Assembly (NCBI GenBank): GCA_964626565.1
Contig: CAZVFX010000062.1
Coordinates: 1-42,196 of the forward strand
Reading direction: 5' to 3'
DNA: 42,196 nt
DNA from: CAZVFX01 sp964626565
GTDB taxonomy: Bacteria > Myxococcota_A > UBA9042 > CAIXZC01
The notes beneath the pieces are model-generated. The model saw only the letters and a list, made by a program, of their open reading frames with translations, was not told the origin of the DNA and searched no databases. The translations under genes were made by a program, and so were the position numbers. This document shows, one piece after another, positions 16,310 through 24,754 of the stretch. The number at the start of each line of letters is the position of its first letter. Positions within the stretch are counted from its first letter, which is position 1.

Positions 16310-17560
16310 ATGGACAAGAACACTATTCTCGGTTTTTCATGCTATGAGTGCGGGGCTGAAAGCTCACCTCGCTTCCCCGCGTACCGTTGCGCCTGCGGCG
16401 GCAATCTGAAGGTCGAGTATGACTTTCAGCGCTTGCGAAGTTCCTTTCAAAGACCTTCGCTGGAGGCGCTCCACACCGCCGGACATTTTGTCTATCTCCC
16501 CTTGCTTCCGGCCACAGAACAGGGCGCCGCGGCGTTCTCTCTCACCGTCGGGGGATCCCGCTTGGTCCCTAGTCCGGACCTCGCTTCCGAACTGGGCCTT
16601 GGGCGACTACACTTCAAAGACGATACCGGGCTGCCCAGCGCCTCTTTCAAGGACCGCGCCTCGAGTGTGCTCCTGGCCATGGCGGCCGAGCGCTCAGTGG
16701 GCGTGGTGTCCACCGCATCAACGGGAAATGCAGGTTGCTCTATGGCCTGCCTGTGCGCTGACGCAGGCCTTGAGGCCATCGTCTTCGTGCCCAGCACCGC
16801 GCCCGCTGCCAAGGTGGCTCAACTGCTCTTTTATGGCGCCAGAGTGGTCCAGGTCCAAGGCAGCTACGACGACGCCTTCGACCTGTGTTGGGCGATCTCG
16901 GAAAAGCGCGGCTGGCTCAATCGCAGCACCGGCTGGAACCCGTTTACCAGAGAAGGGAAGAAAACCGTCGCGTTCGAAATCGCGCACCAACTCGGGTGGA
17001 ATCCGCCCGACGTTGTGTTTGTACCAGTTGGCGACGGCAACATCATATCCGGCACCTGGAAGGGGTTCGACGAACTCCACCGCGCCGGCCTGGTCGACCG
17101 CACTCCCAAGATCGTGGCGGTGCAGTCCACACAGAGCAATGCCATCAGCCTTGCCGTAGGGCGAGTCAGCGCGGGCACACCTGTTGAAAAATCGATTCAG
17201 CCGGTGGCCGCTACCACCAGGGCTGACTCCATCAGTGTCGATCTGCCTCGGGACGGTGTCGCCGCGGTGCGCGCGGTTGTGGAAAGCGGCGGAGATGCGG
17301 TGGAAGTGACCGACGAAGAGATAATGTCTGCCGTGACCCGGCTGGCCGCTCGCACCGGGCTCTTCTCAGAACCGGCCGGAGCGACCGCATATGCCGGTAT
17401 GTTGAAGTGGCTTGAGGGAAGGCAGGGAGCCGGCTCGCTGTCGGCCGTTTGCCTGGTAACCGGCAGCGGCCTCAAAGACCCTTCCGCCGCCGCCTCGCTC
17501 CTGGCCCCCCCGCTGGTGGTGCCTCCCGACATCGAGGAAGTGGAGCGTCTGCTCGGCTAG
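16310..17560 (+). CDS. thrC: Threonine synthase
   Basis: PLP enzyme that converts O-phosphohomoserine to threonine, the last step of threonine synthesis, in the cytoplasm. I chose ATG 16310 because GGAGGGG lies six bases upstream; upstream GTG and ATG codons at 16253 and 16295 would add residues before the conserved start. The N-terminus carries a zinc ribbon (Cys11, Cys14, Cys27, Cys29), as in the archaeal/short type. The PLP lysine is Lys114 in SASFKDRAS, followed by the phosphate-binding loop STASTGNAG. The C-terminal half shows EPAGATAYAG and the VTGSGLKDP motif. At 416 residues the length is normal. Its stop codon TAG overlaps that of the convergent recO by two bases. Confidence 0.95.
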   Translation: MDKNTILGFSCYECGAESSPRFPAYRCACGGNLKVEYDFQRLRSSFQRPSLEALHTAGHFVYLPLLPATEQGAAAFSLTVGGSRLVPSPDLASELGLGRLHFKDDTGLPSASFKDRASSVLLAMAAERSVGVVSTASTGNAGCSMACLCADAGLEAIVFVPSTAPAAKVAQLLFYGARVVQVQGSYDDAFDLCWAISEKRGWLNRSTGWNPFTREGKKTVAFEIAHQLGWNPPDVVFVPVGDGNIISGTWKGFDELHRAGLVDRTPKIVAVQSTQSNAISLAVGRVSAGTPVEKSIQPVAATTRADSISVDLPRDGVAAVRAVVESGGDAVEVTDEEIMSAVTRLAARTGLFSEPAGATAYAGMLKWLEGRQGAGSLSAVCLVTGSGLKDPSAAASLLAPPLVVPPDIEEVERLLG

Positions 17561-18315
17561 GGTACGGCCAGGCTTCGGATGAACTCCAGAGATTTCAGAC
17601 GTCCGAACAAGCTGGTGAGGAAGGGAGAAAACAGTTGCAGCATCGCGGCAGGTTGACCATTGCTCGCACGGTCCAGGAAACCGGCCAGTGAGCCTGCGCC
17701 CATGGCCAGCCCGAGTAACGCCACCTGATCTTCCTCGAGGAGCAAAACCCCGCCCTGCCGCCGCGCGTGCTCCCGGCAGGTCACCTCCCCGGAGTCGCAG
17801 TGAAAGCAACACTCGGTAAGCGTCGAGTCCACCCCACACGCAGGGCACGTCAGTGTAGCAGGCAGGAACCCCAGCAGGCCGGGGACCGCGACGCTCGCGT
17901 AAAACGCGCTTGCGCCGGCCTGAGCCGGGTCACACCCGGAAAGGGTTGTCAGGAACTCCAGGGTCGCGTCGAACAGCACCGCAGCATCAGGGCGCTCCAT
18001 GTGGGCTCGAATGAGCAATTCGCACCACAACGACGCGGCAGCACCCTTATCCAGGTCCGACTTGACCCCCCAGTACAATTCTTGCGCCTCAGCACCCTCC
18101 AGGATGAACGCTCCCCGTCCCCGCCGTGAAATGGTGGCCTCAACCAGGGTGAGACGATCCAGGCCGCCGGAGAACCGCTTGCGGCTGCTCCGGGCCCGGT
18201 AGGCAATGGCGGATATCTTGCCCGCCGCAGGAGTAAACAGGTTCACCATCAGGTCTGCATCACGGTAGGGGTTGGTGTCGAGAATCAGCGCAGAAGTGGT
18301 TCCTTCCTGCCTCAC
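17557..18315 (-). CDS. recO: DNA repair protein RecO
   Basis: The 252-residue product matches RecO, which works with RecF and RecR to load RecA on single-stranded DNA at gaps. The N-terminal OB-fold start is seen in SALILDTNPYRDADLMVNLF and SAIAYRARSSRKRF; a four-cysteine zinc site follows in CPACGVDSTLTECCFHCDSG. The start is GTG at 18315, overlapping the mgtE stop (GTGA, 18312-18315), so it is translated by coupling to mgtE. Its stop overlaps that of thrC. The length is typical. Confidence 0.92.
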   Translation of the reverse strand: MRQEGTTSALILDTNPYRDADLMVNLFTPAAGKISAIAYRARSSRKRFSGGLDRLTLVEATISRRGRGAFILEGAEAQELYWGVKSDLDKGAAASLWCELLIRAHMERPDAAVLFDATLEFLTTLSGCDPAQAGASAFYASVAVPGLLGFLPATLTCPACGVDSTLTECCFHCDSGEVTCREHARRQGGVLLLEEDQVALLGLAMGAGSLAGFLDRASNGQPAAMLQLFSPFLTSLFGRLKSLEFIRSLAVP

Positions 18316-19667
18316 ATCAAGGTGAGCAGGGAGGTGGAGACCGTGAAGTAGATGAGGAGGCCCAGAACGTCTACTGCGGAAGTCACAAACGGCCCAGTGC
18401 TAACTGCCGGGTCGATGCCGAAGCGCTCGAGAAGGAACGGAAGTAGAGTCCCGATGCTCACCGCCAGTCCCATGCCCAGAGTCATGGAGAGTGCCACCGC
18501 GCCTGCGTAGACCACGTTGCCGTCCGAAAACAACACACTGGTTGCGCCGACGATCGCGCCATACGCGATTCCCAGCAAAATGGCGACCCGCAATTCCCGC
18601 CAGTAGATTGGCGCCACCTTGCGCCGGTCCACGTATCCCGTGGCCAGCCCGCGCACGATGACGGTGGCCGACTGTGTTCCGATATTGCCGCCCATGGCCA
18701 TGATGATCGGCATGAACAGGGCGAGGTAGTGGTGCTCCTGAAGGTCTCCCAGGAACGGCTTGATAACCAGCGCGCCTACCAGGCCGCCGATACATCCCAC
18801 CAGCAGCCAGGGAGCTCGGGCCCGCACGCTGGTCGCCACCGATTCGGTGGTGAGCATTTCCTCGCCGGCACCGGCCATCTTCAGGAAGTCCTCCGTCGCC
18901 TCTTCCTTGATGACGTCGATGACATCGTCCACGGTAACGATACCCAGAAGGGTGTTGTTCTCGTCGACGACGGGGATCGCCAGGAGGTTGTAGCGAGCCA
19001 CCTGCCGGGCGACCTCTTCCTGGTCTGTGTCAACCTGCACGCTGGCAACGTTGGGCTCCATCAGTTCTTTGAGTACCCTTCCCTGAGCCACGAGCACCAG
19101 CTTGCGCAGCGACAGCACGCCTACCAACTGCTCGTGGTCGTTCACCACGTACAGGTAGAAGGCCATGTCCACTTCGCGATTCTCACGCAGCGCCTCGATG
19201 GCCTGCTGCGCAGTCATGTCCTCATGGAGCGCGATGAAGTCGGGCGTCATGATGCCGCCCGCAGTATCCTCGTCGTACTTCAGGAGGTCGCCCACTTCCT
19301 CAGCGTCCGCGCCTTCCAGCCGGCGCAGCACCTCGTTGGACAGTTCCTCCGGAATTGACCCCAGGATGTCTGCCGCGTCATCAGCGTCCATGGCATCGAG
19401 CAGCTCTACTATCTCCGAAATCGGCCGCTCAACCAGGAACTCAGCCGCTTCGGGATGATGCATCTCCGCCAGCACGAGGGCGCGGGTTTCGTTGCCGTCC
19501 ATCAGGTCGAACAGCAATGATTTGGGCAGGCTGTCGAAGTAGGAGATGAGAATCGCCAGGTCGGCGGGGTGGGTCTTGGAGAAGATCCGCTTGATATTGG
19601 TGTGCGCATCCCGGCGTAGCAGACGCTGGATGGTGTCGATGAGTAGCTGTAGCTTACGCCCCATCAT
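18312..19667 (-). CDS. mgtE: Magnesium channel/transporter MgtE
   Basis: The 451-residue product is a homodimeric Mg2+ channel of the inner membrane. In order: an N-terminal superhelical domain of acidic repeats (HPADLAILISYFDSLP, MDADDAADILGSIPEE), a pair of CBS domains (about 137-260, from AGGIMTPDFIALHEDMTA to GIVTVDDVIDVIKEEATEDF) that sense Mg2+, a plug helix, and five membrane helices with the signature IIMAMGGNIGTQSATVIVRG and the conserved Asp in FVTSAVDVLGLLIYF. Translation starts at ATG 19667 after GGGGGTG. It follows the RodZ-like gene by 68 bases and is coupled to recO. High intracellular Mg2+ closes the channel in characterised members. Confidence 0.95.
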   Translation of the reverse strand: MMGRKLQLLIDTIQRLLRRDAHTNIKRIFSKTHPADLAILISYFDSLPKSLLFDLMDGNETRALVLAEMHHPEAAEFLVERPISEIVELLDAMDADDAADILGSIPEELSNEVLRRLEGADAEEVGDLLKYDEDTAGGIMTPDFIALHEDMTAQQAIEALRENREVDMAFYLYVVNDHEQLVGVLSLRKLVLVAQGRVLKELMEPNVASVQVDTDQEEVARQVARYNLLAIPVVDENNTLLGIVTVDDVIDVIKEEATEDFLKMAGAGEEMLTTESVATSVRARAPWLLVGCIGGLVGALVIKPFLGDLQEHHYLALFMPIIMAMGGNIGTQSATVIVRGLATGYVDRRKVAPIYWRELRVAILLGIAYGAIVGATSVLFSDGNVVYAGAVALSMTLGMGLAVSIGTLLPFLLERFGIDPAVSTGPFVTSAVDVLGLLIYFTVSTSLLTLM

Positions 19668-19735
19668 GAGAACACCCCCAGAAAAGTCCTACAGGATTGT
19701 GATTGCTGCGCCGGCGAACGAGCGACCCGGTAAAG

Positions 19736-20203
19736 CTACTGCTTCAGCGGGGTGAAGGACCTGGTCGTGCCGCTGTCCACGTCCGTCGTTTGTGCGGAGG
19801 AAACCGTCTGACCCGCCATTTCGGTTTTCGACGTCAGGAAGTATGCTCCCATCATCGCCAGCAGGGCCACCACCAGCACCAGGAGGTGGGCCAGCTTGAA
19901 CTTCCCACTTCCCAGTGACGGGTCGTCTTGCACGCACGGACCAGAGGTGTAGCACGGGGCCAGAACTTCCGGCTCCACCTGAGCGTCGAGCAACTCAAGT
20001 CCCCGGTCCGGGTTGACGTGAAGCACATCCAGGTACGAGCGCACAAACCCGCGGAGGAATACGCCGCCGGGAAGATCGTCGAGGGAATCTTCTTCCAGGT
20101 CGCCAAGCAGACTGACCCGAATCTTCGTTGCCGCCGATATCCCTTCCAGCGACACCCCCGCTTTCTCCCTTTGTGACCTCAAATACGTACCCAGAGTCTC
20201 CAT
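19736..20203 (-). CDS. RodZ-like HTH membrane protein, short form
   Basis: I start the gene at ATG 20203 (GGAGG six bases upstream); the longer frame back to 20257 has no ribosome site. The 155-residue product opens with an HTH_25-type domain of the RodZ cytoplasmic end (ETLGTYLRSQREKAGVSLEG, then VFLRGFVRSYLDVLHVNPD), a linker, and one membrane helix (about 107-128, LLVLVVALLAMMGAYFL) with only some 27 residues beyond. The periplasmic beta domain of classical RodZ is absent. In the family the HTH domain contacts MreB and shapes the cell; here that is inferred. It precedes mgtE and recO on the same strand. Confidence 0.8.
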   Translation of the reverse strand: METLGTYLRSQREKAGVSLEGISAATKIRVSLLGDLEEDSLDDLPGGVFLRGFVRSYLDVLHVNPDRGLELLDAQVEPEVLAPCYTSGPCVQDDPSLGSGKFKLAHLLVLVVALLAMMGAYFLTSKTEMAGQTVSSAQTTDVDSGTTRSFTPLKQ

Positions 20204-20247
20204 ACGCTTCCTCCGCTTGCCAGCTTGCACACACAACTGGTCCTCAG

Positions 20248-20276
20248 TGTTTAACAAATCACCGATCCCGTGTCAA
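20248..20276 (-). promoter_or_regulatory. Candidate promoter of the RodZ-like/mgtE/recO operon
   Basis: On the minus strand TTGACA (20271-20276), 17 bases, then TAAACA (20248-20253). The start codon at 20203 lies 45 bases further on. The -35 is perfect, the -10 is three of six, the same balance as in the Glt-like operon promoter. Confidence 0.45.
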
Positions 20277-20310
20277 TGACAAAATGGCGGATTTTTTGCA
20301 GCTTTTCGGC

Positions 20311-21042
20311 TCAGAATCTGGTGGAATACGGGAAGCGGAAATGGAGCATGGCGAATCCCTGGCCGTTGTGCCACATGCTCTCCTCCAAGTCACCCATCTC
20401 CCAGGTGCCCTTGTCCGGGTTGTCTACCGCCTGGGGAATGTAGAAATAAGAGTCCCACCCGAATGAGAAGAACACGGTCGGCGATAGCTTGATCGTGATC
20501 TCTGCCTTCGCATCCAGCCCGGGCCGGAAGAAGTGCATCTCGTCGCGGTGCTCCCATTTGTCGGAAAAGACGTAGGCATAGGTGAGAACGGCACCAACCC
20601 CCAGGGAGAGACGAAGACTCTCGGTAAAAATGGGGCTCAAGCCGATGGACAGCGGCCGCCACGTAACCCCATATATCCCGGTATTATCTTGTTTGGGGGA
20701 GGTAAAAAAAGACTCGGGGAGCCAGATAAAGGGGCGGTAGCGAATCTCCTTCATCTTCAGCGCCTGCTTGCGCCACTTCTTGGGGATCTTCTTCTTGTTG
20801 GCCTTAATCACCTTCTGGGTGATGATCGCCGCGACATCCAGCTTGATGCCGTAGTGCAGTTGCTGGTCGTCCGCGATGGGGCCGAAGAAGTGGTTGAAGG
20901 TGGGACCCACCCCCACATTAACCGGCACCGTCACAGCAGTCTTCTTACGCTTCTTCTTCTTGCGCTTCTTCTTCTTGGCCAGCGCATCTCCCGCAGCCAA
21001 CGCCATGCACAGCATCATTGCGAAGCACACTAGTCTCTTCAT
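20311..21042 (-). CDS. Putative outer-membrane barrel protein with basic N-tail
   Basis: The 243-residue product has a signal peptide cleaved near GDALA (residue 22), directly followed by a run of 12 Lys/Arg residues (KKKKRKKKKRKK). The rest alternates in strand-like blocks with many aromatics (FFRPGLDAKAEITIKLSPTV, FFSFGWDSYFYIP) and ends in Phe (FRFPYSTRF), the usual sign of a BAM-assembled barrel. ATG 21042 follows GGGAGAGGG. It is third in a minus-strand group behind two lipoproteins, the mirror of the barrel/lipoprotein operon at 438-4466. The basic run after the cleavage site is unusual for a secreted protein, since positive charge there usually slows export. Family not recognised. Confidence 0.78.
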   Translation of the reverse strand: MKRLVCFAMMLCMALAAGDALAKKKKRKKKKRKKTAVTVPVNVGVGPTFNHFFGPIADDQQLHYGIKLDVAAIITQKVIKANKKKIPKKWRKQALKMKEIRYRPFIWLPESFFTSPKQDNTGIYGVTWRPLSIGLSPIFTESLRLSLGVGAVLTYAYVFSDKWEHRDEMHFFRPGLDAKAEITIKLSPTVFFSFGWDSYFYIPQAVDNPDKGTWEMGDLEESMWHNGQGFAMLHFRFPYSTRF

Positions 21043-21050
21043 GCCCTCTC

Positions 21051-21081
21051 CCTGACCCAGGACCCTGACCCTGGACCCTGG
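21051..21081. repeat. GGACCCT/GACCCT low-complexity repeat, copy 1
   Basis: A short run built from the units GGACCCT and GACCCT. Its central 21 bases (21060-21080) are identical to 34326-34346. Both copies sit in the small space between two co-oriented minus-strand genes. Confidence 0.65.
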
Positions 21082-21088
21082 CCTCTGC

Positions 21089-21538
21089 CTATTCCACGAA
21101 CGGCGATTTCGGCGCCTTCTTATCCACCGGCGGTAACTGTCGGAACAGCAGCCATCGTTTGTCCACGGCGCGCCATTCCTGCAGTTCCTGCCCTTTTCTC
21201 AAAGTCAGGTCGTTGTCGCTGTACCAGGCGAACTGCACGAGGCAGGCCGCGCTCTTGCCGTCCGGTGCGATGGTCTGGTCCACCAACTCCACTTCGACGA
21301 ATTTCAGGTCTTTGGAGGTTTTGCGGATACGGCGCACGAGCTTCTGGGATACCTCGGGTGCGACGAAACGCGCCGCCGTGCGGTACTGCTTCCAGCGTAT
21401 GGAAGCGTTGAACTCTTCCAGCGCCACAGGCAGCAGATTTTTGCGGTCCTTGCCCGCAGAGCAGGAAAGTGCGGATGGCAACATGAATGAGAAGAACAGA
21501 ATTGCTCGGATCAGCTTGTTGGGGAGGGGTAAAAACAT
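21089..21538 (-). CDS. Small putative lipoprotein
   Basis: The 149-residue product has a leader ending in Cys26 (LPSALSC), so is probably a lipoprotein, though Ala rather than Leu at -3 weakens the box. The mature part is mixed helix and strand, with RWKQYRTAARFVAPEV, VEVELVDQTIAPDGKSA and a tail DKRWLLFRQLPP, the general look of an NTF2-like or DUF4864-type fold; this is a guess from pattern. Its ATG (21536-21538) directly abuts the stop of the large lipoprotein upstream (21539-21541), so the two are translationally linked. Confidence 0.75.
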   Translation of the reverse strand: MFLPLPNKLIRAILFFSFMLPSALSCSAGKDRKNLLPVALEEFNASIRWKQYRTAARFVAPEVSQKLVRRIRKTSKDLKFVEVELVDQTIAPDGKSAACLVQFAWYSDNDLTLRKGQELQEWRAVDKRWLLFRQLPPVDKKAPKSPFVE

Positions 21539-24500
21539 CTACTTGGCCGGTTTGGCAGGCTCCGCACCTTTCTTCTCAGCAGGCTTTTCCGCCGGTTTTT
21601 CGGCCGGTTTCTCGGCGGGCTTGTCGCCCTTCTTCTCCGCCGGCTTGTCGCCCTTCTTCTCCGCCGGCTTGTCGCCCTTCTTCTCCGCCGGCTTGTNNNN
21701 NNNNNNNNNNNNNNNNNNNNNNNNNNNNNNNNNNNNNNNNNNNNNNNNNNNNNNNNNNNNNNNNNNNNNNNNNNNNNNNNNNNNNNNNNNNNNNNNGCGG
21801 CCGCCTTCTTCTCTTCCTCGATTCGCTTCTTTCGAACCACGTCGAACTCGTTGATCATGATGTCGGCAATGATCTCGAACGCCGGCACGCTGTCCTTGAT
21901 GATCTTCACTTTGTCTTCGGAGATGAGCTTGTCCGTCACCGCCTTGGCCAGGGTGGTGTCCACCACTGAGCGGACCTTCTTGGAAAGGGTGGAGTAGTTC
22001 ACCCAGGCTTCGTCGGAGATGCCCCAGCGCTTCTTGGTGGCCTTCTCACCGTTAGTGGAGATGTCCTGGAACACGTACCAGAGGTCGTCGTAGTTCTCCA
22101 TCAGGAAATCGGAGATTGTTGCCTGTTTTTCAAAGTACGTCTTGGAATTGAATGCCACCCGGGCCGCGTCTTCCAGCACCGACCGCGTCACTGAAACTTT
22201 GGTTTCTTCGTTGGTTTCAACCCATTCAAGCTTGTACTTGATCATCAACACCGACCCGAGGACGTACTTCTCAGGCAGTTCGATGAACTCGCGGTATTCT
22301 TTGATATCCGTCTCCGAGATGCCCCGCTGGCCCTTGGTGCTCTCGTTGTCTTCCTTGGCCATACCCAGTGCGATACCGACGAACTTGTCCACGATGGGCC
22401 TGAGCTTGGCATCGTCCAGGGCCCACTTCTTTACCCTGGACAGGCGTTTCAGGACGCCCTTCTCCGCCATGGATGCTTCCACTGCCGTGCGCAGGTAGAC
22501 CCTGGCCTTCGCCTTGACGTAGTATTTCCGGGTGATCTCCTTCTTCATGATGCCGAGGATAACGGCCGAGCGGTAGATCTCCTCCGTGAAACCGAAGAAG
22601 TCCAGCTTCTTCTTGGTGAGCTGTTTCTCAGCCTCGGCGCGGCAGGTAATCGCGGTGTTGTCGATGTATTTCTCCATCTCCATAGCCTTGTCGGCCGCCG
22701 GATATTCCTTGATCTGCTTGAAGCAAATCCACCGAATCGCCTTCTGGTATTTCTTGAGGATGTTGGCCAGCTTCTGCTTCTGGGCGAGATAACGATCCTG
22801 GCGTTTCTTTAGCTCGCCTCGGTATTCCTTTTCCAAATCCGCAGCCGACAGCGATAGGTCCTGAAGCATACGCTGACGCACCCGCTCCACCTCTGCCGGA
22901 GCGAGGATCTTGTCCCTGATGGCATCGAGTTTGAGGTTCTCGAAATCAGCGGACAACTCGATCCCCTTGAGTGCGTTGTTGGCAAGCTTGGCCATGGTGG
23001 AGTCTTTGTCCATGTAGTCTGAGTAGTCGGTCTTGTCCGCGGCGAGACCGGTGAGCAGCGTCTTGGCCTTGGGCGTACCCAGATACTTGAGTCCTGCCAC
23101 CGCAAACAGAAGCCGGACCTTCAGCTTCGACTTCATCCATTCTTCCACCAGCGGGGTAACGCTCTTGTCGATCCGGGCCTGAAGTTCCTTGAGGAATTCG
23201 GCGTCCACGGTGAAGTCCGGTTTCTCGGCCTTTTCAGGCTTCTTGGCCGGTGCGGCTGCAGGTTTTGCGTCGGCAGCTTTCTTGTCATCCTTGGCTGCAC
23301 CCTTGGCGTCCGCACCCTTCTTGGCGTCCGCACCCTTCTTGGCGTCCGCACCCTTCTTGGCGTCCGCAGCGGGGGCGGCAGGGGCGGGGGCAGGGGCTGC
23401 GGCAGCCTTTGCAGCCTTTGCAGCCTGCTCCTTAGCCCATTTTGCGTCCCACTCCTTCAGCAGCTTCTCCTTCTCTTTGGCAACCAGCGGCTCCAGGTAA
23501 TCCTTGGCAACCCCGAAAACAAACTTGCCGGGGTGGTACTTCTGGGCGGACATGAACGGCTTCCAACTGGTCTTCTTCTCTCCTTTGACTTCCTTCTCCA
23601 CCACCAGCGGCACGTCCTTGAGACCCTCGATGCCGCTCTTGTCCAGGATATACTGGGCCTGCTTCATGCGGCTCAGCCCCGTGGCGTCCTTGATGTCAGG
23701 CAGCTTCTGGATGACAACCGACAGTAGCTTGTCCAGGTGCACCTCAGCGTCTTTTCCCTTGAGCAGGTGGTCGAACATCTTCTCCGCAATCACCAGCGCT
23801 TCGTACTGGCTGGCCCCGTCCACCTTGTCGTGGCGGGCAAGCTTCAGCAGGTAAAGGTTCACTTCGACGCTATCGAACTTCTCGATGAGGATAATGTCGT
23901 TGGGGTCGAAGAAGATCTCTTTGTTGGTCTCCATCGCCTTGAACAGGTCGACGTGGTAGTTCTGGATCGCCTTGAGGCCCCGCTTGCTGTATTCCTTGTT
24001 CTCGAAGGACAGCAGGAATTCCAACCAGTCGATGAGCTTGAACGCGTCGGACTCGACCCGTTTCTCCATCATGATAAGAGCAGGCTCGACGCCGTACTCG
24101 CCCAGGTCTCTGACTTGAACCAGTGCCAGCTTCTCCTTGATCAACTCCCACAACTCTTCCTTTGACTTGTCGGTGGTAACGCCCTTGAACGCCCACTTGG
24201 CGATGGCTTCCTGCCCTTTGTCCCGCTGCTCGTCAGCCATGCGCGCCAGCAGATTGAACAGGCCGTCCCTCGCCTTGAACGCGGCTTCGTCTTCCCCTTC
24301 GGCCAGCACCGTGATCAGCTCCTCGCCCACCGCGGTGGCCAATTTGTCGGGCTCGGCATATTTGGACACGATCCCACGAATTCGAGTAGCCCAGCCGTTG
24401 TCCACCAGGATCACGATGGCCTTCACCTTGATGTGGAAGGGCACATCCTCGTCCTGCATTACCTCAGTGATGCGCTTGAGGCCCTCTTCGTTCTGGGACC

Positions 24501-24615
24501 ATTTCTGTAAGTCGCTCTCGGTAATTGGGCCGCAAGAGGACACAGCAAGCAACGTCAGGGTGAGACCGGCAACCAACAGGTACCGGGGACTCAGCTTTGT
24601 TCTACCACCAAACAT
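21539..24615 (-). CDS. Large HEAT-like lipoprotein (gap in C-terminal repeats)
   Basis: I start at ATG 24615, which has GGGAGGG nine bases upstream; the frame is open further up but without a leader. The leader ends in a canonical lipobox (VSSC, Cys28). About 390 residues of helical, HEAT-like sequence follow (AVGEELITVLAEGEDEAAFK), then a Lys/Ala/Pro linker (about 391-466) with three ADAKKG units, a second long helical part, and a C-terminal tail of KKGDKPAE units ending EPAKPAK. 100 N (21697-21796) fall inside that tail, so the real repeat number and frame through the gap are unknown; the tail frame given here is the one that reads PAEKKGDK and stops at 21539-21541. Function unknown; a periplasmic scaffold is the simplest reading. 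Confidence 0.8.
21619..21696 (-). repeat. 24-base tandem repeat encoding KKGDKPAE
   Basis: Three full copies and a quarter of a fourth of a 24-base unit end exactly at the N gap. Each encodes eight residues (PAEKKGDK). The repeat is the probable cause of the assembly break, so the true copy number is likely higher than seen. Confidence 0.85.
21697..21796. other. Scaffold gap of 100 N inside a coding repeat
   Basis: The gap lies between the helical body and the KKGDKPAE tail of the large lipoprotein. Reading straight through it shifts the frame, which shows that the N count does not equal the true missing length. Confidence 0.95.
23311..23364 (-). repeat. 18-base tandem repeat encoding ADAKKG
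   Basis: Three perfect copies of an 18-base unit inside the large lipoprotein gene, followed by degenerate copies. They form the flexible Lys/Ala-rich linker between the two helical halves. Confidence 0.8.
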
Positions 24616-24646
24616 ATGAAACCCTCCCTTCATTCTTGACCGTGCA

Positions 24647-24674
24647 AATGTAACATGCCTGTATGTAAAGTCAA
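24647..24674 (-). promoter_or_regulatory. Candidate promoter of the large lipoprotein operon
   Basis: On the minus strand TTGACT (24669-24674), 16 bases, then TACATT (24647-24652), with ATG 24615 about 32 bases downstream. Five and four of six consensus positions match. The space is shared with the divergent histidine kinase, whose own candidate -10 (GATAAT, 24724-24729) lacks a good -35. Confidence 0.5.
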
Positions 24675-24754
24675 GGAGCTTGTCCTGCAACTTATTAGCT
24701 GTGCAAATCACGCGGAATCGTGGGATAATGGCCTTCGAATTGTAAGGGAGTTTG

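Noticed and set aside
23311..23364. Tandem 18-base repeat as a possible CRISPR or mobile element
   Set aside because: The copies are adjacent with no spacers, in frame within a coding linker, so it is a protein repeat.
24701..24729. Plus-strand promoter before the histidine kinase
   Set aside because: GATAAT is a fair -10, but the bases 16-18 upstream have no acceptable -35 box; mentioned only in passing.
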